Shown: in pieces, positions 26,274-39,055 of the stretch | Layout: each line of letters starts with the position of its first letter | How positions within the stretch are numbered: position 1 is the first letter of the stretch | Assembly: GCA_003001795.1 (NCBI GenBank) | Contig: PVNI01000009.1 | Span: forward strand, 124,001-188,000 | DNA from: Actinomadura viridilutea | Lineage (GTDB): Bacteria; Actinomycetota; Actinomycetes; Streptosporangiales; Streptosporangiaceae | Length of the DNA stretch: 64,000 nt | Direction: 5' to 3' | Notes under the pieces: generated by a model | Told to the model about the DNA's origin: nothing | Databases searched by the model: none | Seen by the model: only the letters and a program-made list of their open reading frames with translations | Program-made: the position numbers and the translations under genes

Positions 26274-27680
26274 ATGAGTTACCGGCCTCTTCTTGCAGCG
26301 TTGTCGGGAGCGCTCGTCTGCACGGTCGTCGCGGTGTTGACCGCCGTGATCACGGAAGGTGACGGCCCGGACCGCCGACCACGCCCCACCGCTTCGGCGA
26401 CGGCCACCGAAATGCCCGCGCCCGTGCAGTCCCCGATGAGCGACGCCGGTCCCGCCAACGGGCCCGCCCTGGACTCCAACTTTCCCGACCCCGAAGTGCT
26501 CAAAGCGGGAGACGCTTACTTTGCGTACGCCACCAATGACGGAGGCAAGAACGTTCCGGTGGCCAAGGCGCCTTCCGCGTTGGGCCCGTGGAGCCGCACC
26601 GACGCGGACGCATTGCCCGCGCTGCCCGCCTGGGCCCAGCACGGCCGCACCTGGGCGCCTGACGTGTCCGTCCGCTCCGATGGCTCTTACCTGCTGTATT
26701 TCACGGCCATGAGCCGGGACGGCGGCCAACAGTGCATCGGCGCGGCGACCGCGTCCTCGCCTCTCGGACCGTTCACTCCCCAAGGCACCAGTCCGTTGGT
26801 CTGTCGGCGTCATGTCGACACCATCGATCCGGCTGCGTTCGTCGACAGCGACGGCGCCCGCTATCTGCTCTACAAGCAGGGGGGCGAGCACGGAGGTCTT
26901 TACCTGCAGCGCACCAGCCCGGACGGCCTGCGCCTGGATGGTTCACCCGTTCGCATCCTTACCAAAGGCGATGACGAGCCAAGCCTCATCGAGGCGCCGG
27001 CCTTGGTGAAACACGGCGGCACGTACGTTCTCTTCTACGCGGCGGGCGTGTTCTACCGCTCCGACTACCAGACCAGATACGCCACGGCCTCCTCCATCAC
27101 CGGGCCGTACACGAAGGCGCCCCGGCCGCTTTTGTCCACGGACGGATATCGCAAAGAGATCACCGGACCGGGCGGCGCCGACATCGTGCACGACGGCACC
27201 GACAGTCACCTGGTGTTCCACGGGATCGCCCAGTTCCTCGGCGGGGACAGCGTGCGACGGGCCATGTACGTCGCCGAACTGGGCTGGGCGGACGGCACGC
27301 CGGTGGTCCGCGGCAGCCCCGTCCGCTACGAAGCGGAGAACGGACGGGTCTACGGCGCACGGATCCGGCGCGTCCGTGACGGCGTGTCCGGCGGCGCGGC
27401 CGTGGACGACATGGACAACGCCCAGAGCTTGGCCGAGGTCGACGTCTATGCCCCGCGCATGGGGGACTACCTCGTCCGGGTGCGTTACGCGAACCATGGC
27501 GACGACGCGGCTCACATGCTCACGGTCAACGGGGGCGCTCCCGTCGTCGTCCGGTACCCGGGCTCGTCCGGTCGATGGCGGGACGTGGAGATCGAGGTCG
27601 CCCTGCGCGCCGGCTGGAACGTGCTGCGCCTCGCGCGCCAGTTCGGCAATGCGGAGCTCGACTACATCGAGGTCTCCTGA
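26274..27680 (+). CDS. GH43 family glycosidase with C-terminal CBM
   Basis: 468 residues. Residues 1-28 look like a signal/anchor ('LLAALSGALVCTVVAVLTAV'). The five-bladed propeller of GH43 covers ~65-340, with the three acidic catalytic residues: D72 in 'SNFPDPEV', D185 in 'DTIDPAAFVD', and E240 in 'SLIEAPAL'. The last ~120 residues ('VRYEAENG...') are a CBM6/35-type lectin domain. GH43 enzymes cleave arabinofuranosides, xylosides or 1,3-galactosides; an arabinan- or galactan-acting enzyme suits the galactofuranose locus beside it, but the substrate is a guess. ATG 26274 has a strong GAGGGGAGGGG site. Divergent from the propeller protein gene. Confidence 0.85.
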   Translation: MSYRPLLAALSGALVCTVVAVLTAVITEGDGPDRRPRPTASATATEMPAPVQSPMSDAGPANGPALDSNFPDPEVLKAGDAYFAYATNDGGKNVPVAKAPSALGPWSRTDADALPALPAWAQHGRTWAPDVSVRSDGSYLLYFTAMSRDGGQQCIGAATASSPLGPFTPQGTSPLVCRRHVDTIDPAAFVDSDGARYLLYKQGGEHGGLYLQRTSPDGLRLDGSPVRILTKGDDEPSLIEAPALVKHGGTYVLFYAAGVFYRSDYQTRYATASSITGPYTKAPRPLLSTDGYRKEITGPGGADIVHDGTDSHLVFHGIAQFLGGDSVRRAMYVAELGWADGTPVVRGSPVRYEAENGRVYGARIRRVRDGVSGGAAVDDMDNAQSLAEVDVYAPRMGDYLVRVRYANHGDDAAHMLTVNGGAPVVVRYPGSSGRWRDVEIEVALRAGWNVLRLARQFGNAELDYIEVS

Positions 27681-27734
27681 GCCCCTCCGAGCGGCCTGCT
27701 CTGCGGCGGCTCAAGGCGCGGATGCGACGGACCG

Positions 27735-29300
27735 TCAGCGCCCCTGGTCGGCGGTGCGGCACGCCGCGCCCACGCAGTGCCGCAGAGCGGCCAGGAGGGC
27801 GGCCAGCTGATCACGGCGCTCTTGCGGCAGCCGGTCGGCGAGGTTGTTCAGCGCGCTGGGATCGTTGCGAAGGTCGTAGTATTCGCGTTCGCCTTGGTCG
27901 TATTCCAGATAAAGCTCGTGGGGCGTACGGACCGCGGCGTATGACGGCGGGTTGCCCCAGCCGCGCCCCGGGTAGTCGGGGTCGCTGGGGTCGGAGACCG
28001 GGCCCGCGTGCTCGATCAGCACCGAATTGCGCCACCCTTGGACGGTGCGCCCGTGCAGGAAGGGCACCAGTGACCGGCCGTCCACGTAGTCGGGGGTCTT
28101 CACCCCGGCGAGTTCCTCGAATGTCGGGCGCAGGTCCGTGTTCTGAGCGAACGCGTGCACCACGCGCCCGGACGGCACACCCGGCCCCGTGACGATGAGC
28201 GGCACCCGGATGTCCACGTCGTAGGCGGTGCCCTTCCCCTCGACGAGACGGTGCTGTCCCATGTGGAAGCCGTTGTCGGAGCCGAACAGCACGTAGGTGT
28301 TGCGGTCGAGGCCGCGTTCGGCCAAGACCCGACGCACCTTGGCGATCAGCTCGTCGACCGCCTGCACCATGCGCACCCGGCCCCGGTACTTCCTGTCGAT
28401 CGTGCGGATGCCCGGGGCGCCGATGCGGGGCCACGCCTGCATCCAGCGCGGTTTGTCGCTGACGTCGACTTCGTCGAAGGCGGGGCCTCGAGGCGCCTTG
28501 ACCTTCGGGAACAGCTTGGCGTGCCGCGGGGCCGGGGTGAACGGCGCGTGCGGTGCGAAGGTGGAGATCTTCAGCAGGAACGGGCGGTTGGTGGTGGTGC
28601 GGTTGATGAAGTCGACCGCCTTGTCGGCTAGGACGTCCGTCAGGTAGTCCTCGGGCCGGTTCCCGTAGCGGACGGCGCGCCCGTTCTCACTGAGGACGTA
28701 GTTGTACTCCTGGTAGCCGAGGCTGGTGGCGTACCACTCGGTCCAGCCGGGCGGTACGTACGCGAGTGCGCCCGCCTGGACTTTCGCCGGGTCGTACCCG
28801 TTGAGGTACTTGCCCATCAACCCTGTGCGGTAGCCCGCCGCCTGCAAGGACGTGGCGAAGGTGTCGCGTTCGGCCCCGTTGGCGTGAAAACGCTGCCAGC
28901 CCCCGTTGGGCGGCTCGTTCGTCATCACCTGGGTGTTGTGCGAGTACCTGCCGGTGAGGATCGTGGCCCGCGACGGGCAGCACAGCGTGTTGGTGGCGAA
29001 GAAGTTGGTGAACGTGACGCCCTGCTCGCGCATCCGTTTGACCTGCGGCATGTAGTCGACCAAGTCCCAGCTCAGGTCGTCGGTGAGGATGAACAGGATG
29101 TTGGGCCTGGGTCCCTGCGGGGTGGCCGTGACCTTCGACGGTCCGGTCGAACCCGAGCCTCCGAGCCCGCAGGCGGCCATCAGGCTCAACGAGAGCAGCA
29201 GGGCGAGCCACCTGCGCGCCGAGCCGACGACGGAACCGGTGCGGGGCGTGAACGGGGACACGGTCGGCGCGTGCCGGGCTCGCGTGAGTCGACGAGGCAT
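27735..29300 (-). CDS. Sulfatase lipoprotein (arylsulfatase family)
   Basis: 521 residues. Hydrolyses sulfate esters outside the membrane. Lipobox around C44 ('LSLMAAC'), with a Gly/Ser-rich spacer after it. The alkaline-phosphatase superfamily fold opens with 'RPNILFILTDDLSWD' (metal Asp pair D74-D75). The formylglycine signature C-x-P-S-R is at 107-111 ('LCCPSRATIL'), followed by 'TGRYSHNT'. Further motifs: 'GLMGKYLNGYD', 'VLFGSDNGFHMGQHRLVEGK' (metal D/N and His/Lys). The anaerobic or aerobic FGly-forming enzyme must be elsewhere. It is 9 bases after the export ATPase gene and probably the last gene of the glf operon, an unusual partner that implies a sulfated glycan. Confidence 0.9.
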   Translation of the reverse strand: MPRRLTRARHAPTVSPFTPRTGSVVGSARRWLALLLSLSLMAACGLGGSGSTGPSKVTATPQGPRPNILFILTDDLSWDLVDYMPQVKRMREQGVTFTNFFATNTLCCPSRATILTGRYSHNTQVMTNEPPNGGWQRFHANGAERDTFATSLQAAGYRTGLMGKYLNGYDPAKVQAGALAYVPPGWTEWYATSLGYQEYNYVLSENGRAVRYGNRPEDYLTDVLADKAVDFINRTTTNRPFLLKISTFAPHAPFTPAPRHAKLFPKVKAPRGPAFDEVDVSDKPRWMQAWPRIGAPGIRTIDRKYRGRVRMVQAVDELIAKVRRVLAERGLDRNTYVLFGSDNGFHMGQHRLVEGKGTAYDVDIRVPLIVTGPGVPSGRVVHAFAQNTDLRPTFEELAGVKTPDYVDGRSLVPFLHGRTVQGWRNSVLIEHAGPVSDPSDPDYPGRGWGNPPSYAAVRTPHELYLEYDQGEREYYDLRNDPSALNNLADRLPQERRDQLAALLAALRHCVGAACRTADQGR

Positions 29301-29309
29301 GCGTCGCCC

Positions 29310-30077
29310 TCAGCCGACCGGCTGCGATGCCGGACGCGGCCGCTGCCGGTCTTGGCGCCACATCTCGCCTGCCTTCGCCACGTCCCCGTCGAAGACTTTC
29401 CGGCCCGAGCGCATCATGACCCCCCGGTCGCACAGTTTCGTCAGCATCTGGATGTCGTGGGCGACGATCACCATGGTGCGGCCCTCGTCCCGCAGGCGGC
29501 GGATCCGCTGCAGACACTTCTCCCGGAACGGCGGATCCCCGACGGCGAGCACCTCGTCGATGAGGAAGATGTCGGGATCGGTGTGCGCGGCGATGGAGAA
29601 CGCCAGCCGCATGAACATTCCCGAGGAATAGAACTTCACCTGGTTGTCCAGGAACCGCGCGACCCCGGAGAACTCGACGATCTCGTCGAACTTGCGGCGG
29701 ATCTCCGCCTGCGTCATGCCGAGAATGGCGCCGTTGAGGAACACGTTCTCCCGGCCCGTCAGCTCCGGATGCAGGCCCGCGCCGACATCGATCAGCCCGG
29801 CCACCCGGCCGCGCACCCGCACGGTGCCGCTGTCCGGCGTCATCACCCCGGAGATCAGCTTGAGCAGGGTGCTCTTGCCGGAGCCGTTGAGGCCCATGAG
29901 GGCGACCGTCTCCCCCGGGTGGACGGTCAGGCTGACGTCCTCGAGGGCGTGAAAGGTCTCCGACAGGCTCTGCCGACGCACCGCTCGGATGGTCATGTCC
30001 TTGATCGAGCGCGCGTGACGGAGGGTGAAGCGCTTGCTGACGGAGTCCACGATGATCGAGGGAGCGGGCGCGGCCAT
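29310..30077 (-). CDS. wzt: Polysaccharide-export ABC ATPase (Wzt/RfbE type)
   Basis: 255 residues. Walker A 'GLNGSGKST' (62-70), signature 'YSSGM' (150-154) replacing LSGGQ, and Walker B 'DIFLIDE' (169-175). These are the marks of the ATPases that export O-antigen, teichoic acid or arabinogalactan galactan (mycobacterial Rv3781 type). 'GRVAGLIDVGAGLHPELTGR' is the characteristic middle segment. The start ATG overlaps the permease stop (TGATG), so the two are coupled subunits. In mycobacteria the corresponding pair flips lipid-linked galactan to the outer face. The short C-terminus lacks the glycan-binding domain seen in O9a Wzt. The gene symbol is by family, not by proof. Confidence 0.9.
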   Translation of the reverse strand: MAAPAPSIIVDSVSKRFTLRHARSIKDMTIRAVRRQSLSETFHALEDVSLTVHPGETVALMGLNGSGKSTLLKLISGVMTPDSGTVRVRGRVAGLIDVGAGLHPELTGRENVFLNGAILGMTQAEIRRKFDEIVEFSGVARFLDNQVKFYSSGMFMRLAFSIAAHTDPDIFLIDEVLAVGDPPFREKCLQRIRRLRDEGRTMVIVAHDIQMLTKLCDRGVMMRSGRKVFDGDVAKAGEMWRQDRQRPRPASQPVG

Positions 30078-31017
30078 CACAGCTCCTGAGCGAATCGGCT
30101 CTGCAGGCGGGCGAAGATCCACTGACCGAACAGCAGCATCGCCACGGCGAACGCGAGCGACGCCAGGGTATGGGCCGTCAGGTGCGGCACGGGCGGCATG
30201 TCGCCGCGGGTACCCGGCAGCCAGAACGCCCGCTGGAACAGCGTGACGGCGCTGACCAGGGGGTTGGCCAGATACAGGTCCAGCACCCAGTCGGGCGCGC
30301 TGTCGCGGACGTGGGTCCACGGGTAGATCATCGGCACCGACCACACCACCACGATCATCGAGATGTCCACGACCTGCTCCATGTCGTGGAAGAACACGGT
30401 GATCGCGGAGCAGAGCAGCCCGAGCCCCATGCCGAGCAGCACCACGATGGCGAAGCCGACCAGGGCGCCGGCCAGAGTCGAGGGCGACGGCCGCGCCCCG
30501 GACGCGATCGCGGCGATCACCAGGATCGCCAGGCCGGGCAGGAAGTGGACCAGCGACACCAGCAGCGACGCGGTGGGGAACAGCTCCCTCGGCAGGAAGA
30601 CCTTCCGCACGAGCGGCGCGTTGTGCAGCACCGACCGGGTCGCGGACGTCAGCGTCTCGGTGAACAGGTTCACCAGCACCATCGCCGAGAACAGGTAGAC
30701 CGGGAAGTCTTCGATGACCCGGTCCATCCCCATGAAGACGCCGATGACGAAGAAGTAGACGCAGAAGTACACCGCGGGCCGCACGTACGACCAGCCCAGG
30801 CCGAGCAGCGACCCCTTGTAGCGCGCCTTCAGCTCGCGGCGCAGCAGCAGCCGGAGCAGATAACGCCGGCGAAGCATCTCCCGGAGACCGCCGGAGCCCG
30901 CCGGGTCGTACATGCCGCTCATGTCCACGTCGGTGGGCGCCGCCCCCGGGACGGGCACCGGTCCGCCGTCGGAGGAGGGGGCCTCCGCCGCCGCGCCGCC
31001 CGCGGCCCTGGCGCCGC

Positions 31018-31021
<4 letters not shown>
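30077..31021 (-). CDS. wzm: Polysaccharide-export ABC permease (Wzm/RfbD type)
   Basis: 314 residues. After a Pro/Ala-rich N-terminus (~50 residues), 'LLLRRELKARYKGSLLGLGW' is the typical amphipathic start of Wzm/TagG permeases. Six membrane helices follow, including 'VYFCVYFFVIGVFMGMD', 'FLPGLAILVIAAIASG' and 'VVLLGMGLGLLCSAITVFFH'. Its ATG overlaps the GlfT2 stop by four bases (ATGA) and its stop overlaps the ATPase start. As subunit of the transporter it carries the lipid-linked glycan across the membrane. Substrate: galactan, inferred from the operon. Confidence 0.9.
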
Positions 31022-34373
<3,352 letters not shown>

Positions 34374-34501
34374 CTAAGATACCCGCTGGTCGAGTCCCGT
34401 GCGGCGCGTTCGGCGCGATGACGGCGGTCAAGCGGCCCGAGCCATGCTCGTGCAGGTCCTGCTCTGAACGGTTCACTCAAGGGTTCTGTAGGTGATGACC
34501 G

Positions 34502-35788
34502 GTGACCTCGGTGGTCTACGTTCATGTGGGTGCTCCCAAGAGCGGTACCACATACCTGCAGAACGTGCTGTGGCACAACCGCGAAGCGCTGCGGAAACAG
34601 GGCGTCCTGTATCCGGGGGAGCACAGGGCCTCGCACGTCTGGGCGGCGTTCGACCTGCGTGAGGCGTTCTTCGACGGCATCCGGGATCCGGTCACCGACG
34701 GCGCCTGGCCCCGCCTCGTGGACGAGATCCGCGGGTGGCGCGGCCGGTGCGCGGTGATCTCTCAGGAACTGCTGGCCTCGGCGTTCCCGCATCATGTCGA
34801 GCGGGCGCTGAACGACTTGTCCTTCGCCGAGGTCCACCTGGTCTACACGGCGCGCGATCTGGCCCGGCAGATTCCCGCGCACTGGCAGGAGGACGTCAAG
34901 AACCGCTGCTCGCTGACGTTCGCCGAGTACGTCGAAGGCTTGCGGGATCCGCACCGCCCGGGGTTGTCGCACTGGGTCCGTGAGTTCTGGCGTATGCAGG
35001 ATGCGCCCGACGTGCTCGCCCGCTGGGGACAGGGGATCCCGGCCGAACGCGTGCACGTCGTCACGCTTCCCCGGCCGGGTGCGCCGAGTGGCCTGCTGCT
35101 GGAGCGCTTCAGTGAGGTCATCGGCTTCGACCCGTCGCGCTGCGACACCTCCGGCGCGTTCGGCAACCCGTCCCTCGGCGCCGCGGAGACCGAGGTCATT
35201 CGGCGGCTCAACCTCGCCACGCGCGAAGACGTCGAGTGGCAGGTGCACGACGACCACGTCAAGCATTATCTCGCCCAATCGGTGCTCACCTCCCGCGAAG
35301 GCGCACAGCGTCTTCGTCTTCCCGACGCGCACCGACCGTGGGTGGTGCAGCGTTCGCGGGAGATCGTCGAGGCGTTGGCCGGATCCGGCTACCGGGTCGT
35401 GGGGGACCTGGACGAGCTGGTCCCGGATGAGACGGGCGAGGCCAAGGGCATCGACCCCGACGCCGTCGGCGAGCAGGAGGTCATGGCGGCCGCGGTGGAT
35501 GCGGCAGCCGCGATGGTGCGGGCGTGGGCGGATGCCGGGGCGGCTCCCGACGGCCGCGGACGGGACGAGGTGCTGGACGTCAAGACAGTCGGGGCGCTGC
35601 TCAGGCAACTGGACGAGATGCACAGGGACGCGGCGCACCTCGAGGAGGCCACCACCCCGGCCATCAAGAAAGTCGTCCGGAACCTCAGCGAACGGTATCC
35701 CCTGGTGATGCGCGCCCGGGAGAGGTACTGGCGTCTCGTCGAGGCGCGGCGTGAGAGGGAACCGCGTGCCACGGCATCGGAGAAGTGA
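34502..35788 (+). CDS. Sulfotransferase
   Basis: 428 residues. Uses PAPS to sulfate an alcohol. The N-terminal strand-loop-helix is 'VYVHVGAPKSGTTYLQNVLW', with the PAPS 5'-phosphosulfate loop P-K-S-G-T-T (12-17). 'AVISQELL' and 'YTARDLARQIPAHWQE' are the second conserved block (the 3'-phosphate site, with the R-D pair). No signal peptide, so cytosolic. The C-terminal ~130 residues are helical and charged. GTG 34502 is preceded by AGGTGA (34490-34495). It is the first gene of a four-gene plus-strand operon divergent from glf. A sulfated galactan or glycolipid is the natural hypothesis, since a sulfatase is in the opposite operon. Confidence 0.85.
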   Translation: MTSVVYVHVGAPKSGTTYLQNVLWHNREALRKQGVLYPGEHRASHVWAAFDLREAFFDGIRDPVTDGAWPRLVDEIRGWRGRCAVISQELLASAFPHHVERALNDLSFAEVHLVYTARDLARQIPAHWQEDVKNRCSLTFAEYVEGLRDPHRPGLSHWVREFWRMQDAPDVLARWGQGIPAERVHVVTLPRPGAPSGLLLERFSEVIGFDPSRCDTSGAFGNPSLGAAETEVIRRLNLATREDVEWQVHDDHVKHYLAQSVLTSREGAQRLRLPDAHRPWVVQRSREIVEALAGSGYRVVGDLDELVPDETGEAKGIDPDAVGEQEVMAAAVDAAAAMVRAWADAGAAPDGRGRDEVLDVKTVGALLRQLDEMHRDAAHLEEATTPAIKKVVRNLSERYPLVMRARERYWRLVEARREREPRATASEK

Positions 35789-35851
35789 CCCAAGCCCTGG
35801 GGCGCGAACGTGTCCCGTCGCCCCCGGGCAGACGGCAAGGCGGGACCGACC

Positions 35852-37015
35852 ATGAAAGAGATCTTCCTGCATGTGGGCGCCCCGCTCGTCGGAGCGGGGG
35901 CGTTGCAGGATGCGTTGTGGCATGCCGCATCCGCGTTGCCCGAGCACGGCGTCTGCTATCCCTTGCGCAATCCGCACGAGCATTTCGCCGCAACCATGGA
36001 CCTGCGGGAGATGGCGTGGGGCGGACGCCGCGATCCCGCCTGGGACGGCGCGTGGGATCGTGTGGCCGAGCGGGTGCGCGACTGGGACGGCCGCATGGCC
36101 GTCTTCTCCCATGAGCTGCTCGGCGGAGCGTCCAAGGTCCAGGCGGAACGCGCGGTCGCCTCGCTCGGACCGGGCCGGGTGCACGTCGTCTTCACCGCCC
36201 GCGACCTGGCCCGGCAGCTCGCCGCCGACTGGCAGGAGCAGATCAAGCACCAGCACACCGTGACCTTCGACCGCTTCGTCGACGACCTGGTGACGAAGGG
36301 GATCGAGGCCCCCGCCCCGTTCGGCGAGATGTTCTGGGGTCTGCACGACCCGGTCCGGGTGCTGGAGACCTGGGGCGCGGTGGTGCCGCCGGAACAGGTG
36401 CACGTCGTCACCGCGCCGCAGGGACCGGCCGCCGGTGAGGTCCTGTGGCGCCGGTTCGCCGAACTCGTCGACATCCCGCCCGAGCTGTGCGACATCGCCG
36501 CAGTCCGTGATGAGCCCGTCTTGGGCTTCGTGGAGGCGGAACTGCTGCGCCTTCTCAACGGGCAGATCGGCCCCTCCCTCGGACGCCGCTACGAGCCCCT
36601 GGTCCGGCGGCACCTCGCCAACAAGGTGCTCAGCGCCCGGCCCGGAAAGATCGAGATCGTCGTCCCCGCCCGGCACCACGCGTGGCTGCGGGACCGCTCC
36701 GAAGAGCTGGTGGAGGGCCTGCGAGCGGCCGGCTATCACATCGTCGGCGACCTCGACGATCTGCTGCCGGATCTCGATGAGCGCCCCGTCGTCGACGCCG
36801 TGGAACCCGCGGCCGTGACCGCGGCGGCGATCGAGCTGATGCACATGCTGCTGAACGACCTGGCCGCGGCGCGTCAACGCGCCCAGATCGCCGAGCTCAA
36901 ACGGGAACTGGCGCAGGTACGCCAGCAGCTGTCTCGAGTCGCCTCGACCGTGTCCGCCAAGCCGTCGCCGCTGCGCCGCGCCGCCGGCCGCCTCGGGGGC
37001 GGCGGTCGTGGGTGA
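35852..37015 (+). CDS. Degenerate sulfotransferase paralogue
   Basis: 387 residues. Aligns colinearly with the preceding sulfotransferase: 'FLHVGAPLVGAGALQDALWH', 'MAVFSHELLGGASKVQ', 'HVVFTARDLARQLAADWQEQ'. The PAPS loop P-K-S-G-T-T is replaced by P-L-V-G-A-G, losing the lysine and Ser/Thr residues that hold the sulfuryl-donor phosphate. The R-D-L-A-R-Q block is kept. Either it has lost catalysis and serves as a partner or regulator of the active enzyme, or it uses another donor. C-terminal coiled segment ('QIAELKRELAQVRQQLS') suggests oligomerisation. ATG 35852 lies 63 bases after the active paralogue; its stop overlaps the next start by eight bases. Confidence 0.75.
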   Translation: MKEIFLHVGAPLVGAGALQDALWHAASALPEHGVCYPLRNPHEHFAATMDLREMAWGGRRDPAWDGAWDRVAERVRDWDGRMAVFSHELLGGASKVQAERAVASLGPGRVHVVFTARDLARQLAADWQEQIKHQHTVTFDRFVDDLVTKGIEAPAPFGEMFWGLHDPVRVLETWGAVVPPEQVHVVTAPQGPAAGEVLWRRFAELVDIPPELCDIAAVRDEPVLGFVEAELLRLLNGQIGPSLGRRYEPLVRRHLANKVLSARPGKIEIVVPARHHAWLRDRSEELVEGLRAAGYHIVGDLDDLLPDLDERPVVDAVEPAAVTAAAIELMHMLLNDLAAARQRAQIAELKRELAQVRQQLSRVASTVSAKPSPLRRAAGRLGGGGRG

Positions 37016-37919
37016 TCCGCGTGTCGTCGCCGTCGTCGTCACCCACAACAGGCGCGACCTGCTCATCGAGGCGCTCACAGCCATCGGTGCCCAGACCCGC
37101 CGTCCCGACGCCGTGCTCGTGGTCGACAACGCCTCCACCGACGGCACGGCCGACCTGGTGCGCACGCGATTCCCCACGGCGGACCTGCTCGCCCTCACCG
37201 GCAACACCGGCGGCGCCGGCGGCTTCGCGGCCGGCTTCGCCCGTGCCCTCGACCTGGAGGCCGACCTGGTCTGGGCGATGGACGACGACACGGTGCCCGA
37301 GCCGACCGCGCTCCAGGAGCTGCTGGCGGCGCGGCAACGCGTGCCCGGCCCGCCCACGCTCGTCGCGAGCCGTGTCGTGTGGACGGACGGCCGCGAGCAC
37401 CCGATGAACACTCCCCGGGCGAAAGCGAACGCCGGCCGGAGGGAACGCGAGGCGGCCCGGAGCGCGGGTTGCGTGCCGATCAGGTCGGCGTCATTCGTCT
37501 CGATTCTCGTCGACGCGGAGGTCGTGCGCGAGCGCGGGCTGCCGATCGCCGACTACTTCCTCTGGAACGACGACTTCGAATTCACGACGCGGCTGCTGCG
37601 CGGACGGAGCGGGGTGCTGTGCCCCGGCAGCGTGGTCGTCCACAAGACAAAGACGTTCGGGGGGACCGACGCCGATCCCGGTGAGCGCTTCTTCTACGAG
37701 GTCCGCAACAAGATCTGGCTGTTCACCCGCAGCTCCGGGCTTTCTCCGACCGAACGCCTTCTTTACGGCGCCTCCACCGTTCGTCGCTGGATTCTGACGT
37801 TCCTGCGGTCCACGGATCGCGCCGTCTTGCGCCGCGGTTTGCGCCATGGCCTGTGGGCAGGCGTTCGAACCCGACCGCGGGCCACCATGGAGATACTTCG
37901 AGACGCAGGTTTTCAATGA
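37008..37919 (+). CDS. GlfT1-like family 2 glycosyltransferase
   Basis: 303 residues; mycobacterial GlfT1 has 304. GT-A fold: 'VVAVVVTHNRRDLLIEAL', 'LVVDNASTDGT', 'TGNTGGAGGFAAGFARAL' (the GGAGGFA segment is also in GlfT1), UDP-metal DDD at 92-94 in 'VWAMDDDT', and 'FLWNDDFEFTTRLL' (186-192). Near the end 'RFFYEVRNKIWLF' parallels the 'FF..RN..YL' of GlfT1. GlfT1 adds the first two galactofuranose units to the decaprenyl-linked linker. Here it overlaps both neighbours (eight bases with the upstream gene; ATGA with the acyltransferase), so translation is coupled. Assignment by motif and length; another hexofuranosyl- or rhamnosyltransferase is possible. Confidence 0.75.
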   Translation: MGDPRVVAVVVTHNRRDLLIEALTAIGAQTRRPDAVLVVDNASTDGTADLVRTRFPTADLLALTGNTGGAGGFAAGFARALDLEADLVWAMDDDTVPEPTALQELLAARQRVPGPPTLVASRVVWTDGREHPMNTPRAKANAGRREREAARSAGCVPIRSASFVSILVDAEVVRERGLPIADYFLWNDDFEFTTRLLRGRSGVLCPGSVVVHKTKTFGGTDADPGERFFYEVRNKIWLFTRSSGLSPTERLLYGASTVRRWILTFLRSTDRAVLRRGLRHGLWAGVRTRPRATMEILRDAGFQ

Positions 37920-39055
37920 CTCCGGAAGGTCCCGCCGCACAAGTGGCGCCAGCCCTCGCCTCCTCGACACCCGCGGCGCAGGGCAGGCTTCGAGTCCTGG
38001 ACCTGCTGCGTTTCGTGGCTGCTTCCGCGGTGATGCTTTTCCATTTCACCGGTGTCGCAGACCGCAGGCAGTGGGGACAGGACCCGCGCGAGCTCTTCCC
38101 CGAACTGTGGTTCACCCGGTTCGGGCAGTACGGCGTTGATCTGTTCTTCATCATCAGCGGGTTCGTCATCCTGATGAGCGTCTGGGGAAGAACGCCCGGG
38201 GACTTCGCCGTCTCCCGTGTCTCCCGGCTTTTCCCCGCCTACTGGTTCAGCGTGGCCTTCGCCCTTGCCGTGTTCGCGGCGACCGGCCTGTACGCGGAGT
38301 ACGGTCCGGGCACGGAGAACATGTGGCAGCGTTTCCTGCCCAATCTCACCATGCTGCAGCGCGGTGCAGGGGTGAGCCATATGGAGGGCCTCTACTGGAC
38401 GCTCTGGGTAGAACTGCACTTCTACGCGCTCATCGCCCTGCTGGTCTGGCGCGGGGTGACCTACAACCGGTGCGTGGCCTTCATGATCGGCTGGCTGCTC
38501 CTGGGGCTGTACGCCCAGGAAGGCGACTCGCAGCTGCTGAAGGCACTGCTCATTCCCGACTGGGCGCCGAACTTCATCGCCGGCATGGCGTTCTTCCTCA
38601 TCTACGCCTACGGCTCGAACATCGTTCCATGGCTGCTGGTGGCCGCGAGCTGGGCCTTGGCGACCGCGTACTGGCCACGGCACATCGAGCGCTGGCTCTA
38701 TTGGCACGGCGTCCATGAATACGTGTCGCCGGCCGTCATCACCGCCATCTTCCTCACCATGGCCCTGGTGGCGACTCATCGTCTGGACTGGATCCGCTGG
38801 CGTCGGCTGACCGTCCTCGGGGCCCTCACCTACCCCCTCTACCTGGTCCACCTCACGGTCCTGCGTCCGGTGACCCACTACCTCTACCCCCAGTACGGCA
38901 GATGGCAGGTCCTCGCCATCGCCGTCGCCGTGGCCCTGCTCCTGGCCTACCTGGTCTATCGATTGGTCGAACAACCAGGTCAGCGTTGGCTGAGAACCCG
39001 TCTCAGAACCGCTCTCACGCAAATCCGCTCTGTCCGGCAGCCGGCGTCGCGGTAA
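37916..39055 (+). CDS. Acyltransferase family 3 membrane protein
   Basis: 379 residues, about ten membrane helices. Family-3 (OafA/NodX-type) acyltransferases O-acetylate or acylate surface sugars. The signature 'LRVLDLLRFVAASAVMLFHF' has the R-F-x-A-A and H-F pattern with the catalytic His; 'GVDLFFIISGFVILM' and 'SRVSRLFPAYWFSV' are the following conserved blocks. ATG 37916 overlaps the upstream stop. As last gene of the operon it probably decorates the same glycan that the sulfotransferase and galactosyltransferase act on. Confidence 0.9.
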   Translation: MTPEGPAAQVAPALASSTPAAQGRLRVLDLLRFVAASAVMLFHFTGVADRRQWGQDPRELFPELWFTRFGQYGVDLFFIISGFVILMSVWGRTPGDFAVSRVSRLFPAYWFSVAFALAVFAATGLYAEYGPGTENMWQRFLPNLTMLQRGAGVSHMEGLYWTLWVELHFYALIALLVWRGVTYNRCVAFMIGWLLLGLYAQEGDSQLLKALLIPDWAPNFIAGMAFFLIYAYGSNIVPWLLVAASWALATAYWPRHIERWLYWHGVHEYVSPAVITAIFLTMALVATHRLDWIRWRRLTVLGALTYPLYLVHLTVLRPVTHYLYPQYGRWQVLAIAVAVALLLAYLVYRLVEQPGQRWLRTRLRTALTQIRSVRQPASR

